Assembly: GCA_934445015.1 (NCBI GenBank)
Contig: CAKSDJ010000007.1
Coordinates: 1 to 50,652, forward strand
Source: an uncultured Eubacteriales bacterium
GTDB taxonomy: Bacteria; Bacillota; Clostridia; Oscillospirales; Acutalibacteraceae
DNA: 50,652 bases
Direction of reading: 5' to 3'
The notes under the pieces were generated by a model. The model saw only the letters and a list, made by a program, of their open reading frames with translations. It had not been told where the DNA came from and did no database searches. The translations under genes and the position numbers were made by a program. This document shows, piece by piece, positions 40,415 to 48,853 of this stretch. Each line of letters starts with the position of its first letter. The first letter of the stretch is position 1.

Positions 40415-42148
40415 TTACTCGTTATATGCGGGTGTAGATATTGCTATCTCGTTCGGTAACTGATACAGACGAACCGAATCTATAAACGTAGAAATCGGAA
40501 GCGTTTTGTTATCGGTCAGCATACCGCCGCTAACTGTCGATCTGGGAGTGTAAAGCCACTGGTTCATAATAATGTAGTACCAAAGATTATAACCAAAACC
40601 GTTGTTGTTGTTGCAGTCAAATCCGTCAACACCGTCCCAAGCGGTATCCCAGTCGCGTTCAAGCCACATTTTACCGTCAAGGTATACCTTGTAGCCGTTT
40701 TCATCAAGTAGCATACCGTAATAATGGTATGTATCATTAAGATTTTTAAGCTCATCGCCCTCAAAGACATACTGTTGCTTGCGTTTATCGGCATCATCAT
40801 AGAAATTACGCCAGCTTGTTATATTACCGTAAGTCTGATACGCGTCTTTGTTAAATTTGATCTTATCGGTAATATCATCACCAAAGTGGAATACTTTGTT
40901 AATTGTATTACCTGCGGCGTCTTTTGCCTGATAAGTGATGCCGTTTGTATAGTTTACACCGTTAATGTTGACATCATACGGCTTATAATATTTATGGAAA
41001 CTTACATCCCAAGTGTTGCCGTTACCAAAACTTTCGAATATGTCAATCTCAACGTTCCAAGCGGCTCTGTACTGCTCTCTCGGAAGGGCTGACGACTGTT
41101 CGGGATTGCTCATAAGCCAAAGTGGTGCAAGACTGCCGGCAGTGTAAGCCGATCTGACTCTGAACTCAATATAGCCCATCTTGTAAGCAAGAGTATCGGG
41201 TGTATCATACGAGCCCGCGGTTGCATAAGCATAATCCTCATTATCTTCTGAAAGATAACGCAAAGCGGTAAGCCTTAATCTGCCGTTTTCAACGTAGCAA
41301 ACGTCTTTATTGCTTATAAATGCAAGGTCAACGTTTTTAGGCATATGCGCGCCGATAGACCATTTAGTACTGTCAACCAACTCTTCGCCGTCAAACTCAT
41401 CGCCCCAAACGTAAACATACTCTTTGCCGTTTAAGGTGCGTTTTGAGGTGAAATCATCCTGTTTACCTGAGAGAGTTGCAACTTTGCCTTTTTCACGGGC
41501 AACTGTTCTGAACCAGTCAACCGCCTTTTCAACCATTGCAAAGTGACCGCCCTCAAAAACAAGTTTTTTGCCTTTAAGGTTTACGGCAAATTCGGTTTCA
41601 CCGAGCGATGATTTATAATAGGCAGTATCGCCTACTATAATCATCTTTTCTACGCCTGCAAGCGCAGGATCATTGTCTTTATAAACAGGCAGGTCAACGT
41701 TATCTTTTTCTTTAAAGAATGCGTTCAACTTTCTTGCCAAAACGCCTGCGTTTGTTTTAGAACCGTTCTTGTCAACCGAAGTTGAATAAACTATAACATA
41801 GCCGTCGGGGCCGTCCCAAGAAACATTTTTTGATGTAAATTCAGGAGTGAATGTTTCTTTATGCAGCTCGTCAAATGAAACTGTCTCAGCCTCTTCTTCA
41901 GCCTTTAATAGGGCGCGCTTAGCGCGTGTTGTGGGCGTATTATTTGAGGTGTTGTTATCAATTACAGGAACGTAAGAGTTAGAACCGTCTGTGTTTTCAT
42001 CGTTATCTTTTACAATAACTCTGTCACGTACTACTACTTTTTTCTTCTTCTTTTTCTTGGTGGTTTCTTTACATCCGACTGCCGAAACCGTTACCAATAA
42101 GGCAAGCAAAAAGCAGAGTATTCTCTTTACAGAAATATTTGATTTCAT
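40415..42148 (-). CDS. GH16-family beta-glucanase lipoprotein with N-terminal GH20b-like domain
   Basis: A secreted lipoprotein: a signal peptide ends in lipobox AVGC (Cys26), followed by a run of seven lysines and an Asn/Thr-rich linker to about residue 90. Residues 115-230 resemble the accessory alpha/beta domain found before several glycosidase domains (MIIVGDTAYY..., VFEGGHFAMVEKAVDWF). Residues 245-570 are a GH16 concanavalin-like fold (WGDEFDGEELVDSTKWSI, MGYIEFRVRSAYTAGSLAPLWLMS) with the catalytic ExDxxE motif as EIDIFE (E367, D369, E372). This predicts an endo-beta-1,3 or mixed-linkage glucanase. AAGGAAGG precedes the start, 16 bases after the giant surface-protein stop, so they are one operon. 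Confidence 0.88.
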   Translation of the reverse strand: MKSNISVKRILCFLLALLVTVSAVGCKETTKKKKKKKVVVRDRVIVKDNDENTDGSNSYVPVIDNNTSNNTPTTRAKRALLKAEEEAETVSFDELHKETFTPEFTSKNVSWDGPDGYVIVYSTSVDKNGSKTNAGVLARKLNAFFKEKDNVDLPVYKDNDPALAGVEKMIIVGDTAYYKSSLGETEFAVNLKGKKLVFEGGHFAMVEKAVDWFRTVAREKGKVATLSGKQDDFTSKRTLNGKEYVYVWGDEFDGEELVDSTKWSIGAHMPKNVDLAFISNKDVCYVENGRLRLTALRYLSEDNEDYAYATAGSYDTPDTLAYKMGYIEFRVRSAYTAGSLAPLWLMSNPEQSSALPREQYRAAWNVEIDIFESFGNGNTWDVSFHKYYKPYDVNINGVNYTNGITYQAKDAAGNTINKVFHFGDDITDKIKFNKDAYQTYGNITSWRNFYDDADKRKQQYVFEGDELKNLNDTYHYYGMLLDENGYKVYLDGKMWLERDWDTAWDGVDGFDCNNNNGFGYNLWYYIIMNQWLYTPRSTVSGGMLTDNKTLPISTFIDSVRLYQLPNEIAISTPAYNE

Positions 42149-42164
42149 AAAACCCTTCCTTTCC

Positions 42165-45100
42165 TTAATTCTTTTCGATTACTTCGACAGAATTTTTTTT
42201 CGAAATAATCATAATAACCGCACATGATATAATTGCCGCAACCAATATGGCAGCACCTGTACCAACACCGGTATTAGGTGAAGTTCCGCTTGAATCGCCG
42301 CCTATGTAATTTGTATTTTCAATTATGTCACCGGTAGGCATAATAAGCACATCGTCAAAATACAAACTTGAATTACCGGTTGCTCTTATAGATACCCAGT
42401 TTGTAAGCGCGGTAAAGTTGTATGAATACTGTTTCCACTCACCCACGGTAAGACCGGTAAGAGTTACCATAGGCTCAACACCGATTGCGGTACCAATATA
42501 ATCGGGATAATTATTGTGAACAAGCGATAACGTTGTATCGGGATTGTTAGCCTTATCGGTTGTCGCCCAGAATGTCATCTTGTATGTCTGACCTACGGTA
42601 AGCCACTCATCGTAATTTATCAGCAAGTCAGCAGGATCAGATGAGTTATCAAGAAGATGAATTGACTTTGTTCCGCGATATGCGTACTTAATATCATATC
42701 CGCCGCGAGAACCGGGTCGATTGTAGTTCCATCTGTCTAAATCGCAGTCATACGTTGAATATGTATAATTTTCAAAATCCTGAATTATAGAATTCTTCTT
42801 CCAACCGGCGTAAAGGTTAATATCACGTGAGAGGAAGTATTCATACGGGTACGGAAGTGTAATATCCGAGAAAGAATACCAACCTGTGAAAATGTAACCG
42901 GGACGTGTAGGTGTAGGCAGGCTTACCTTTTCATAAGGTTTACCTGAAATAGAAGGAACCTCTACCTCGGTAGTACCTGTAAGGAAGTTTATGGTTACTG
43001 TAGGAATATTATAAGTCTTATCAGAGAATATTCCAGCACCTCTGCCCTGCTTATCAAATACTCGAAGCACCGGTGTACCGTCTGCTTCAACACGCCAGGT
43101 GTTCTCCCAATCAAGGGCTTGCATAGCGTTTTTAGCGGCATCGCCTACGCGCCACTGCGGTCTTGAAAGACGTGTTACGGCGTAGACGTTGTTACTTCCG
43201 TAGTAGTAAACGTTGGTCATTTCATAGCACTTGTCAGTTTCACTCGATGACCACTGGTGAGTACCTACACTCGGTTTTACATCATTATTTTGCGGAAGTG
43301 CAAGTGAGTTATATATACGCGAGCCTTGTGACCACTGGTTACCTATAAGCGCACCTTGGTAGTTAGGATCTTTTGCTTTAATGTTAGCGGTGACATAACA
43401 ATCGCGTATTACTATAATTGCACCGCCGGGGTTACCGATACCGCCTACAGCATTTGCCTCAATATAACTGTTATGGTCTACAAAACAGTTTGTAAACGAA
43501 GGCAGCTTGCGCGGTGTTGACTCACCCGGTACCAAAAATTCATCGTTAACAGTTTCCGCAACAGTGGTTTTATTGCCATAGAAGTTATAAAAACCGCTGC
43601 CCATGCCGAAAAATCCGCCGGCATACACACTGTCATCACCTATAGCGGCTTTTACGTAAGCGTTTGATATACCTAAGTTTTTAATTGCAGCCGAACCGCC
43701 GATTTGCGGGAACAAGCCTATATAGGTGTTTTGCGGTGTTGTTTTGTAGTTGAAATACATACCGAATACGGCATAACCGTCACCGTCAAACGTACCGGTA
43801 AATGCGGCAGATACGGTGTGGTTGTCATACCATTGGTTACAGCCTACTTTTGCTGTCCAAAGTTCATCTGAAACATTGTTCAAATATATATCCGCAACAA
43901 GTATAAAACTCTTACTGTTGTATGAATTTGAGATTGCAAGCGCTAACTGTTCGCCTGTTGCAACCTGATACGGATCATCGGCTGTGCCTGAGCCGCCTGC
44001 AAAACTTGTTGCTATCTCGCCGGACCATACTTCACCCTGAACGCCGTTGAACGATCTTACCTTATACGTCGGTGACGGGTAATCACCTGCGTTTTCAGAC
44101 CAGATATTACTAAAATCAAGCCCTGTCATATAGGTTTTTGCGTTTGCACCAATCATATTGTCAGAGGCAAGTGTATTGACACCGTCAATATTGCCCTGAG
44201 CATCGGTGTAAATTGCAGAAGCAGTTATATTCTGAGCAGAAGCAAACGGGTACTCGCCCACTGAAACGCTCTCTTTAATATCAAGTTTGCCGGTAACTTC
44301 GCCTACAAGACCGCCAACTTTGCCGGTAGCCGAAATGCTGCCCTTAAAGATGCTGTTATCCATACGAAGTCTGGCAAAACCTATACGGCCTACCACGCCG
44401 CCAGCATTTGCAGCGCCTGTAAGAACAACTTCTTTGCAGATTTCGGCAGAGCGAAGAGAAGTAATATTTGTAGCGTTATCCTCAACACCGCCTATAGCAG
44501 CGCCGATATATGAACCGCTGTTACCTGAAATATAAGCCGAATCAACTTTAATGTTTCTTACTTCACCGCCTGAGCCCAAAAGCGGTATAAGACCTGCATA
44601 CACGCCCGACTCAACATCGGTGTTGTAAAGTCCGTAAACCGTGTAGCCGTTAGCGTCCAAAATACCTGTGAAACCTGATACATCATTTGAGTCAAGCCAT
44701 TTTAACGCCGAGTCTTTCCAATCAGGATTGTTAACATCGTTAATGTAAATATCGGCTGTTAATTTGTAGTATGAACCCGACTTGCAGTATGAAAGCATCT
44801 GGGCAAGTCTTTCAGGGGTATCAATCAAAAACGGATTGTTGATTGTTCCGTTACCGCCTGCGTAACTGTCGGCAATTTTGCCTGACCATGCTTTGCCGGG
44901 GGTACCTATTACCGATGTGTGCTTTAATGGCATCGGAATGTCTGAAGTTGTTGTCCAGGTACCGTTCCAATCAAACTCGGGGGCGGTGCTCTTTACAGTC
45001 TCACCCTTGAGCGATTCTGTTGAAACAGTTTTTACACCGCTGATACTTTCGCTTACCACAGCAGAAGGAGCGTCCTGATCGGTGTAAACGTTTTTAAACG

Positions 45101-47072
45101 CACTTGTGTAGGACTTATCATTGTCGGCAGCGGCATATACGCCGAGTGATATACAGTTTTTAATTGTATGTTCACTGCCGAGCGACGATGCGATAAATCC
45201 TGCGTGGTTTGTACTGCCGAGTTCTGAGGCAATCTCACCACCGGATACGATTGAATCGTCAATAAATACGCATCCGCTTAAGTGTGAGCAGGCAACCATA
45301 CCTGCAGCATTTTTTGTGCTGTGTACGCTGCAATCAACAACTGCAATATTGCGCAGATTAACTGTTGCAGATGTTGAAAGATCGGCAACAACCGCAGCAG
45401 AACCTTCAGCATCCTTATTTGTAGTGTTGAATACAGAATTTTTAATTGTAAAGTTCTTTATAGTTGAACTGCCCGCCTGCGGGAACAAACCGCTGCGGTT
45501 TGTTGTGTCGGATTTAACACCGTAGATCGTTACACCGTTGCCGTCAAAATAACCGCTGAAATTGTTTGTATCACCGGGGGTATAGTTAAGCATTTTTCTT
45601 GATTTAAGGACGTTAACGGTTTCACTGTAACTTAATCCCTTAATATCATTGAAGTAAAGCGCTGTTACGCCGTCGGCAATTTTATAAAACTTATCGGCGT
45701 TAAGTGTGCTTACCATTTTATAAAACTGCGCGCAGCTGTCTATAAGGTAGGGGTCTTCTGCAGTACCTGTACCGGCGGCAAAGTTTTTAGCCGTTGTGCC
45801 GTCCCAAACATTTTCGCTTGAAGCAGGACCGCCGTTTTTATAATATTCTTCACCGGTAGGAGCAATATACTCATTTTGCGGAATCGGGTAGTCGTTTTCA
45901 ACGACTTTCCAGTTGTGCTCCCAATCAAGGTCAAGTTCCTGTTTTGCTTTTGTACCTTTTAAATAACCCGATTTAACAACGATAACCTCATCATCCTCAT
46001 AATTAAGTTTACCATGCTGATAATGGTCTACCGAATACGTGTGTTTAACGTTTGAATAAACCGCATTGAACTTATATGAGTAAGCTGTGGTAGGCACCTT
46101 AGCACCGTTCCACAAAGCGTCGCGGTCCGACGCACCGTAAACCTGCACGTCTGCAACGATTACACTGTCAATCTGCGCTGCGTCCTTTGATCCGTAAGGC
46201 AGGTTAATAACACCGCCGGCAATACCGCAAGCGCCTTTTTCTTTGCTGGTCGCGTTAAGCGTAACGTCAGCCACCAAACAGTTTTTAACGGTAGGGTAGC
46301 ATGAGTTTGCAACAGCAACAATTGCAGATGTAAAATAAGATGCCTCAACATATGCGGTTTTTACAGAGCAGTTGCTTACTGAAATTGCATTTTCGCAGCA
46401 ACCGACGATAACACTCGCCGAACCGTATTTTGAGTCATACCAAGTACGGTTACCTGAGTACACGCCGTTGCCGCCATCATTGCCTTCCTGATCTTTGGGG
46501 TCAACCTTTGCGGTGTTTACCGTATAAGAATTTCTGAAATGAACGTTCTTAACAACCGAATCTTTACCTGCTTCGGGCAAAAATGCCGCAAAACGATAAC
46601 CGCAGGCGTACAAACCGTAAATAAAATGACCGTCACCGTCGAAAGATCCCATAAATTGTGCCGGGTATTCAAAGTGAGTCTCATTCTCATACCAGTTGTT
46701 AAGTGAAGACATATCAAAGTCTTTTGAGCCCCACTTATCGTAATCGGTAATATCATTCAAATAAATATCGTTTGCCAGTTTGTAATATGTAGCCTGATTA
46801 TTTGCACTCTTACCGAAATCATATACCATTCTGAACAGTTGATCGGCAGTGGTAATAACGTATGGATCCGCCGACGAACCGTCACCGCTGCTAAAAGGAA
46901 CAGCAACCTTAGAACTGTCATAACCGTTCCAGATTTCAGCGTTTGACGGTGTTGTTTCAGCTGTTGCAGAAAAATCCACACCGATCAAAACCGAAAAGGC
47001 AGACACTACCAGTATTGAAAGCACAGAAAATAAGGTGATAAATTTTCTGCCAATACCAACGGTATTTTTCAT
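42165..47072 (-). CDS. Giant modular beta-helix surface protein with C-terminal SPNTG anchor
   Basis: 1635 residues. A signal peptide (to about 38) is followed by four copies of a 280-350-residue beta-helix module (about 46-405, 421-717, 728-1005, 1014-1338). Each opens WsG-x-A-x-xFAGG-x-GTaxDPYxI-xTxeQL, then YYKLxxDIYLND, FtGxFDGDGyxVyGLY, glycine-rich coils, and closes with an LDWxxxW...P pattern. Next come an InlB-like repeat (1357-1425, PTRPGYIFTGWYS, NLYAGW), a carbohydrate-binding-like beta-sandwich (1428-1580, LTVGQTYKMTFWAT, YFDDVLI), SPNTG (1598-1602), a hydrophobic segment (1604-1623) and a basic tail. It likely binds polysaccharide at the cell surface. It lies between the solute-binding gene and the GH16 gene. 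Confidence 0.9.
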   Translation of the reverse strand: MKNTVGIGRKFITLFSVLSILVVSAFSVLIGVDFSATAETTPSNAEIWNGYDSSKVAVPFSSGDGSSADPYVITTADQLFRMVYDFGKSANNQATYYKLANDIYLNDITDYDKWGSKDFDMSSLNNWYENETHFEYPAQFMGSFDGDGHFIYGLYACGYRFAAFLPEAGKDSVVKNVHFRNSYTVNTAKVDPKDQEGNDGGNGVYSGNRTWYDSKYGSASVIVGCCENAISVSNCSVKTAYVEASYFTSAIVAVANSCYPTVKNCLVADVTLNATSKEKGACGIAGGVINLPYGSKDAAQIDSVIVADVQVYGASDRDALWNGAKVPTTAYSYKFNAVYSNVKHTYSVDHYQHGKLNYEDDEVIVVKSGYLKGTKAKQELDLDWEHNWKVVENDYPIPQNEYIAPTGEEYYKNGGPASSENVWDGTTAKNFAAGTGTAEDPYLIDSCAQFYKMVSTLNADKFYKIADGVTALYFNDIKGLSYSETVNVLKSRKMLNYTPGDTNNFSGYFDGNGVTIYGVKSDTTNRSGLFPQAGSSTIKNFTIKNSVFNTTNKDAEGSAAVVADLSTSATVNLRNIAVVDCSVHSTKNAAGMVACSHLSGCVFIDDSIVSGGEIASELGSTNHAGFIASSLGSEHTIKNCISLGVYAAADNDKSYTSAFKNVYTDQDAPSAVVSESISGVKTVSTESLKGETVKSTAPEFDWNGTWTTTSDIPMPLKHTSVIGTPGKAWSGKIADSYAGGNGTINNPFLIDTPERLAQMLSYCKSGSYYKLTADIYINDVNNPDWKDSALKWLDSNDVSGFTGILDANGYTVYGLYNTDVESGVYAGLIPLLGSGGEVRNIKVDSAYISGNSGSYIGAAIGGVEDNATNITSLRSAEICKEVVLTGAANAGGVVGRIGFARLRMDNSIFKGSISATGKVGGLVGEVTGKLDIKESVSVGEYPFASAQNITASAIYTDAQGNIDGVNTLASDNMIGANAKTYMTGLDFSNIWSENAGDYPSPTYKVRSFNGVQGEVWSGEIATSFAGGSGTADDPYQVATGEQLALAISNSYNSKSFILVADIYLNNVSDELWTAKVGCNQWYDNHTVSAAFTGTFDGDGYAVFGMYFNYKTTPQNTYIGLFPQIGGSAAIKNLGISNAYVKAAIGDDSVYAGGFFGMGSGFYNFYGNKTTVAETVNDEFLVPGESTPRKLPSFTNCFVDHNSYIEANAVGGIGNPGGAIIVIRDCYVTANIKAKDPNYQGALIGNQWSQGSRIYNSLALPQNNDVKPSVGTHQWSSSETDKCYEMTNVYYYGSNNVYAVTRLSRPQWRVGDAAKNAMQALDWENTWRVEADGTPVLRVFDKQGRGAGIFSDKTYNIPTVTINFLTGTTEVEVPSISGKPYEKVSLPTPTRPGYIFTGWYSFSDITLPYPYEYFLSRDINLYAGWKKNSIIQDFENYTYSTYDCDLDRWNYNRPGSRGGYDIKYAYRGTKSIHLLDNSSDPADLLINYDEWLTVGQTYKMTFWATTDKANNPDTTLSLVHNNYPDYIGTAIGVEPMVTLTGLTVGEWKQYSYNFTALTNWVSIRATGNSSLYFDDVLIMPTGDIIENTNYIGGDSSGTSPNTGVGTGAAILVAAIISCAVIMIISKKNSVEVIEKN

Positions 47073-47113
47073 ATCACACCCATCCTTTCACTCTTTTAAT
47101 ATTGTAAAACTTC

Positions 47114-47145
47114 CTTATGCCGCCCTGCACGCAGGGCGGCATAAG
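47114..47145 (-). terminator. Strong hairpin after the solute-binding protein gene
   Basis: CTTATGCCGCCCTG and CAGGGCGGCATAAG form a perfect 14-bp stem with a four-base loop. The following sequence on the minus strand (GAAGTTTTAC) is a poor T-run. It may end most transcripts or protect the solute-binding mRNA while letting some read into the giant gene. Confidence 0.65.
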
Positions 47146-47177
47146 CGTAGTAACTTAAAAACAATAATTAAGTCAAA

Positions 47178-48611
47178 TTATTTAAGTCCCGTATTCTTTG
47201 CTACATGCGAGTTTATATTTGCAACTGCTTTATCAACAGCGCTCGAAAGTGCCGAAAGCGAACTTGCAACCTGACTCGGGTCACCGAACGTTATGTTCCA
47301 AGCATCCCATTTTTTGAATGCGCCGCCCAAAATTGTTTCGTTCATAGTTCCGGGGCTACCGTTAGTGTAGTAAGGTGTGTAACCTGCATATCTGTCAGAA
47401 TCGGTTTTGGTAAATTCAAAGAAGAATTTTTCAGCATCGTCTGAAATGAATGCAGACTTGGTGTTGTAGTTGTTTACATCAAGATAATAACGTAAGAACA
47501 AACCTGCCGCTACGGGATTTGCAGAACCTCTTGCAAGTCCCCAGCCTTTAAGCATACCTGTAAGATAAGGTTTTTCGCCCTCTTTCCAGGAAGGAGCATA
47601 GTAGAAGCCTACATCGTTCCAGTTAGCCTTTGCGTTAGAACCGTTCTTTTTAAGAGCCCAACCGAGTGCAGGGCAGATACCAACGCGACCGCTGTCAAAT
47701 TTAACTGTACCGGAGTCTGTTACAAAACCGTCTTTACGCCACTGAGCCATTTTGGTCATTGCTTCAACAAGGCGTGTGTCATTTATACCGTTTGTGTAAG
47801 TACCGTTTTCATACTTGTAAAGGCCTGTGCCTATTGTACCGAGTACGTGGTCAGGTTCAAAATAGCAACCGTATGCACCGTCAAGTTTTGATACGGCCTT
47901 TGCAATTGCGGCAAATGCGTCCCAAGTCCACTTACCTGCTTTGTCATACTCTTCAGGCGTGGTGGCACCTGCACGTTTTAAAAGGCTCTTGTTATATATA
48001 ACCATGATACCTTCATTCCAGATGTTGCCGATTGTGTTGCAGAGGTAAGGCTCACCACCGAAGGTAGTTGTTTTGAACATATACTGATCCCAGATCGGGT
48101 CGGTGTAGTCAAGTTTTGCAGCGGTAAGCGACTGCATAATAGACATTATTGCAGGGAAGTCGCCGTTTGAACGCATACAGTCAACCGTTTGACCCGAAGC
48201 GATCATACCGCCTACTTCGGTTACGATGTCGCCGACAAGTTTTTCTTCAACGGTAATGCCGTATTCCTGCTCAAATTTCTTTACAACAGGACCCGATTCA
48301 TCTTCTTTAGAAAGAATGGTTGTTGCAAAGACAATTTTTGTGCCTTTATAATCTGCAGGATTAACACCTGTTGCGGTTGGCTTATTAGGCGATGTGGTGC
48401 CTGAACCTGAGCCGTTTCCGGATGCGCCTGAACCGCCGCTGCCTGAGCCGCCGCTTGTTGTATTGCCGTCGCCGTCAACATAAACATCATTGTCAACGTA
48501 AACAACGCCGCCGGAAGACATATCTTCCTCACCTTTTTTACAACCTGCGAGTGAGAACACAAGTGCCACAGCCATCAATGCGGCAATGATTCGTTTGGTT
48601 TTGCTGAACAT
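47178..48611 (-). CDS. ABC transporter solute-binding lipoprotein (family 1, sugar type)
   Basis: A lipoprotein with lipobox SLAGC (Cys24), a Gly/Ser/Thr linker of about 60 residues, then a periplasmic-binding-protein fold: KIVFATTILSKEDESGPVVKKFEQEYGITVE, PYLCNTIGNIWNEGIMVIYNKSLLKRAGATTPEEYDKAGKWTWDAFAAIAKAVSKL, and the C-terminal half. The pattern fits extracellular solute-binding family 1, which takes up oligosaccharides. No permease or ATPase genes are in the window. The gene has a promoter (48707-48735). With the surface protein and GH16 enzyme downstream it suggests capture and import of glucan fragments. Confidence 0.92.
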   Translation of the reverse strand: MFSKTKRIIAALMAVALVFSLAGCKKGEEDMSSGGVVYVDNDVYVDGDGNTTSGGSGSGGSGASGNGSGSGTTSPNKPTATGVNPADYKGTKIVFATTILSKEDESGPVVKKFEQEYGITVEEKLVGDIVTEVGGMIASGQTVDCMRSNGDFPAIMSIMQSLTAAKLDYTDPIWDQYMFKTTTFGGEPYLCNTIGNIWNEGIMVIYNKSLLKRAGATTPEEYDKAGKWTWDAFAAIAKAVSKLDGAYGCYFEPDHVLGTIGTGLYKYENGTYTNGINDTRLVEAMTKMAQWRKDGFVTDSGTVKFDSGRVGICPALGWALKKNGSNAKANWNDVGFYYAPSWKEGEKPYLTGMLKGWGLARGSANPVAAGLFLRYYLDVNNYNTKSAFISDDAEKFFFEFTKTDSDRYAGYTPYYTNGSPGTMNETILGGAFKKWDAWNITFGDPSQVASSLSALSSAVDKAVANINSHVAKNTGLK

Positions 48612-48706
48612 TTTGATATACTCCTTTTATAGGTATTGTTTGCGCCGTAAAGCGCGGGCCCGTCGGTTAAACGGCAACTTGCCGATAACCGAAATATTAC
48701 ATAAAA

Positions 48707-48735
48707 ATTATAATGTATTTTTTCATAAAAAGCAA
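48707..48735 (-). promoter_or_regulatory. Promoter of the solute-binding/surface protein/GH16 unit
   Basis: On the minus strand TTGCTT (48730-48735), 17 bases, perfect TATAAT (48707-48712). The 95-base leader contains a hairpin of GGTTA...CGGC-AAGTT-GCCG...TAACC. Confidence 0.65.
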
Positions 48736-48853
48736 TGCGAATTTTGTGGAAATTTTATTACTTTTCACTGAGTTATTTTATGTTTTTTAATATTCTTTAA
48801 AAACATAAACAAACGTACAAATTTTAATTCTCTTTACCTTGTATATTATTGCC

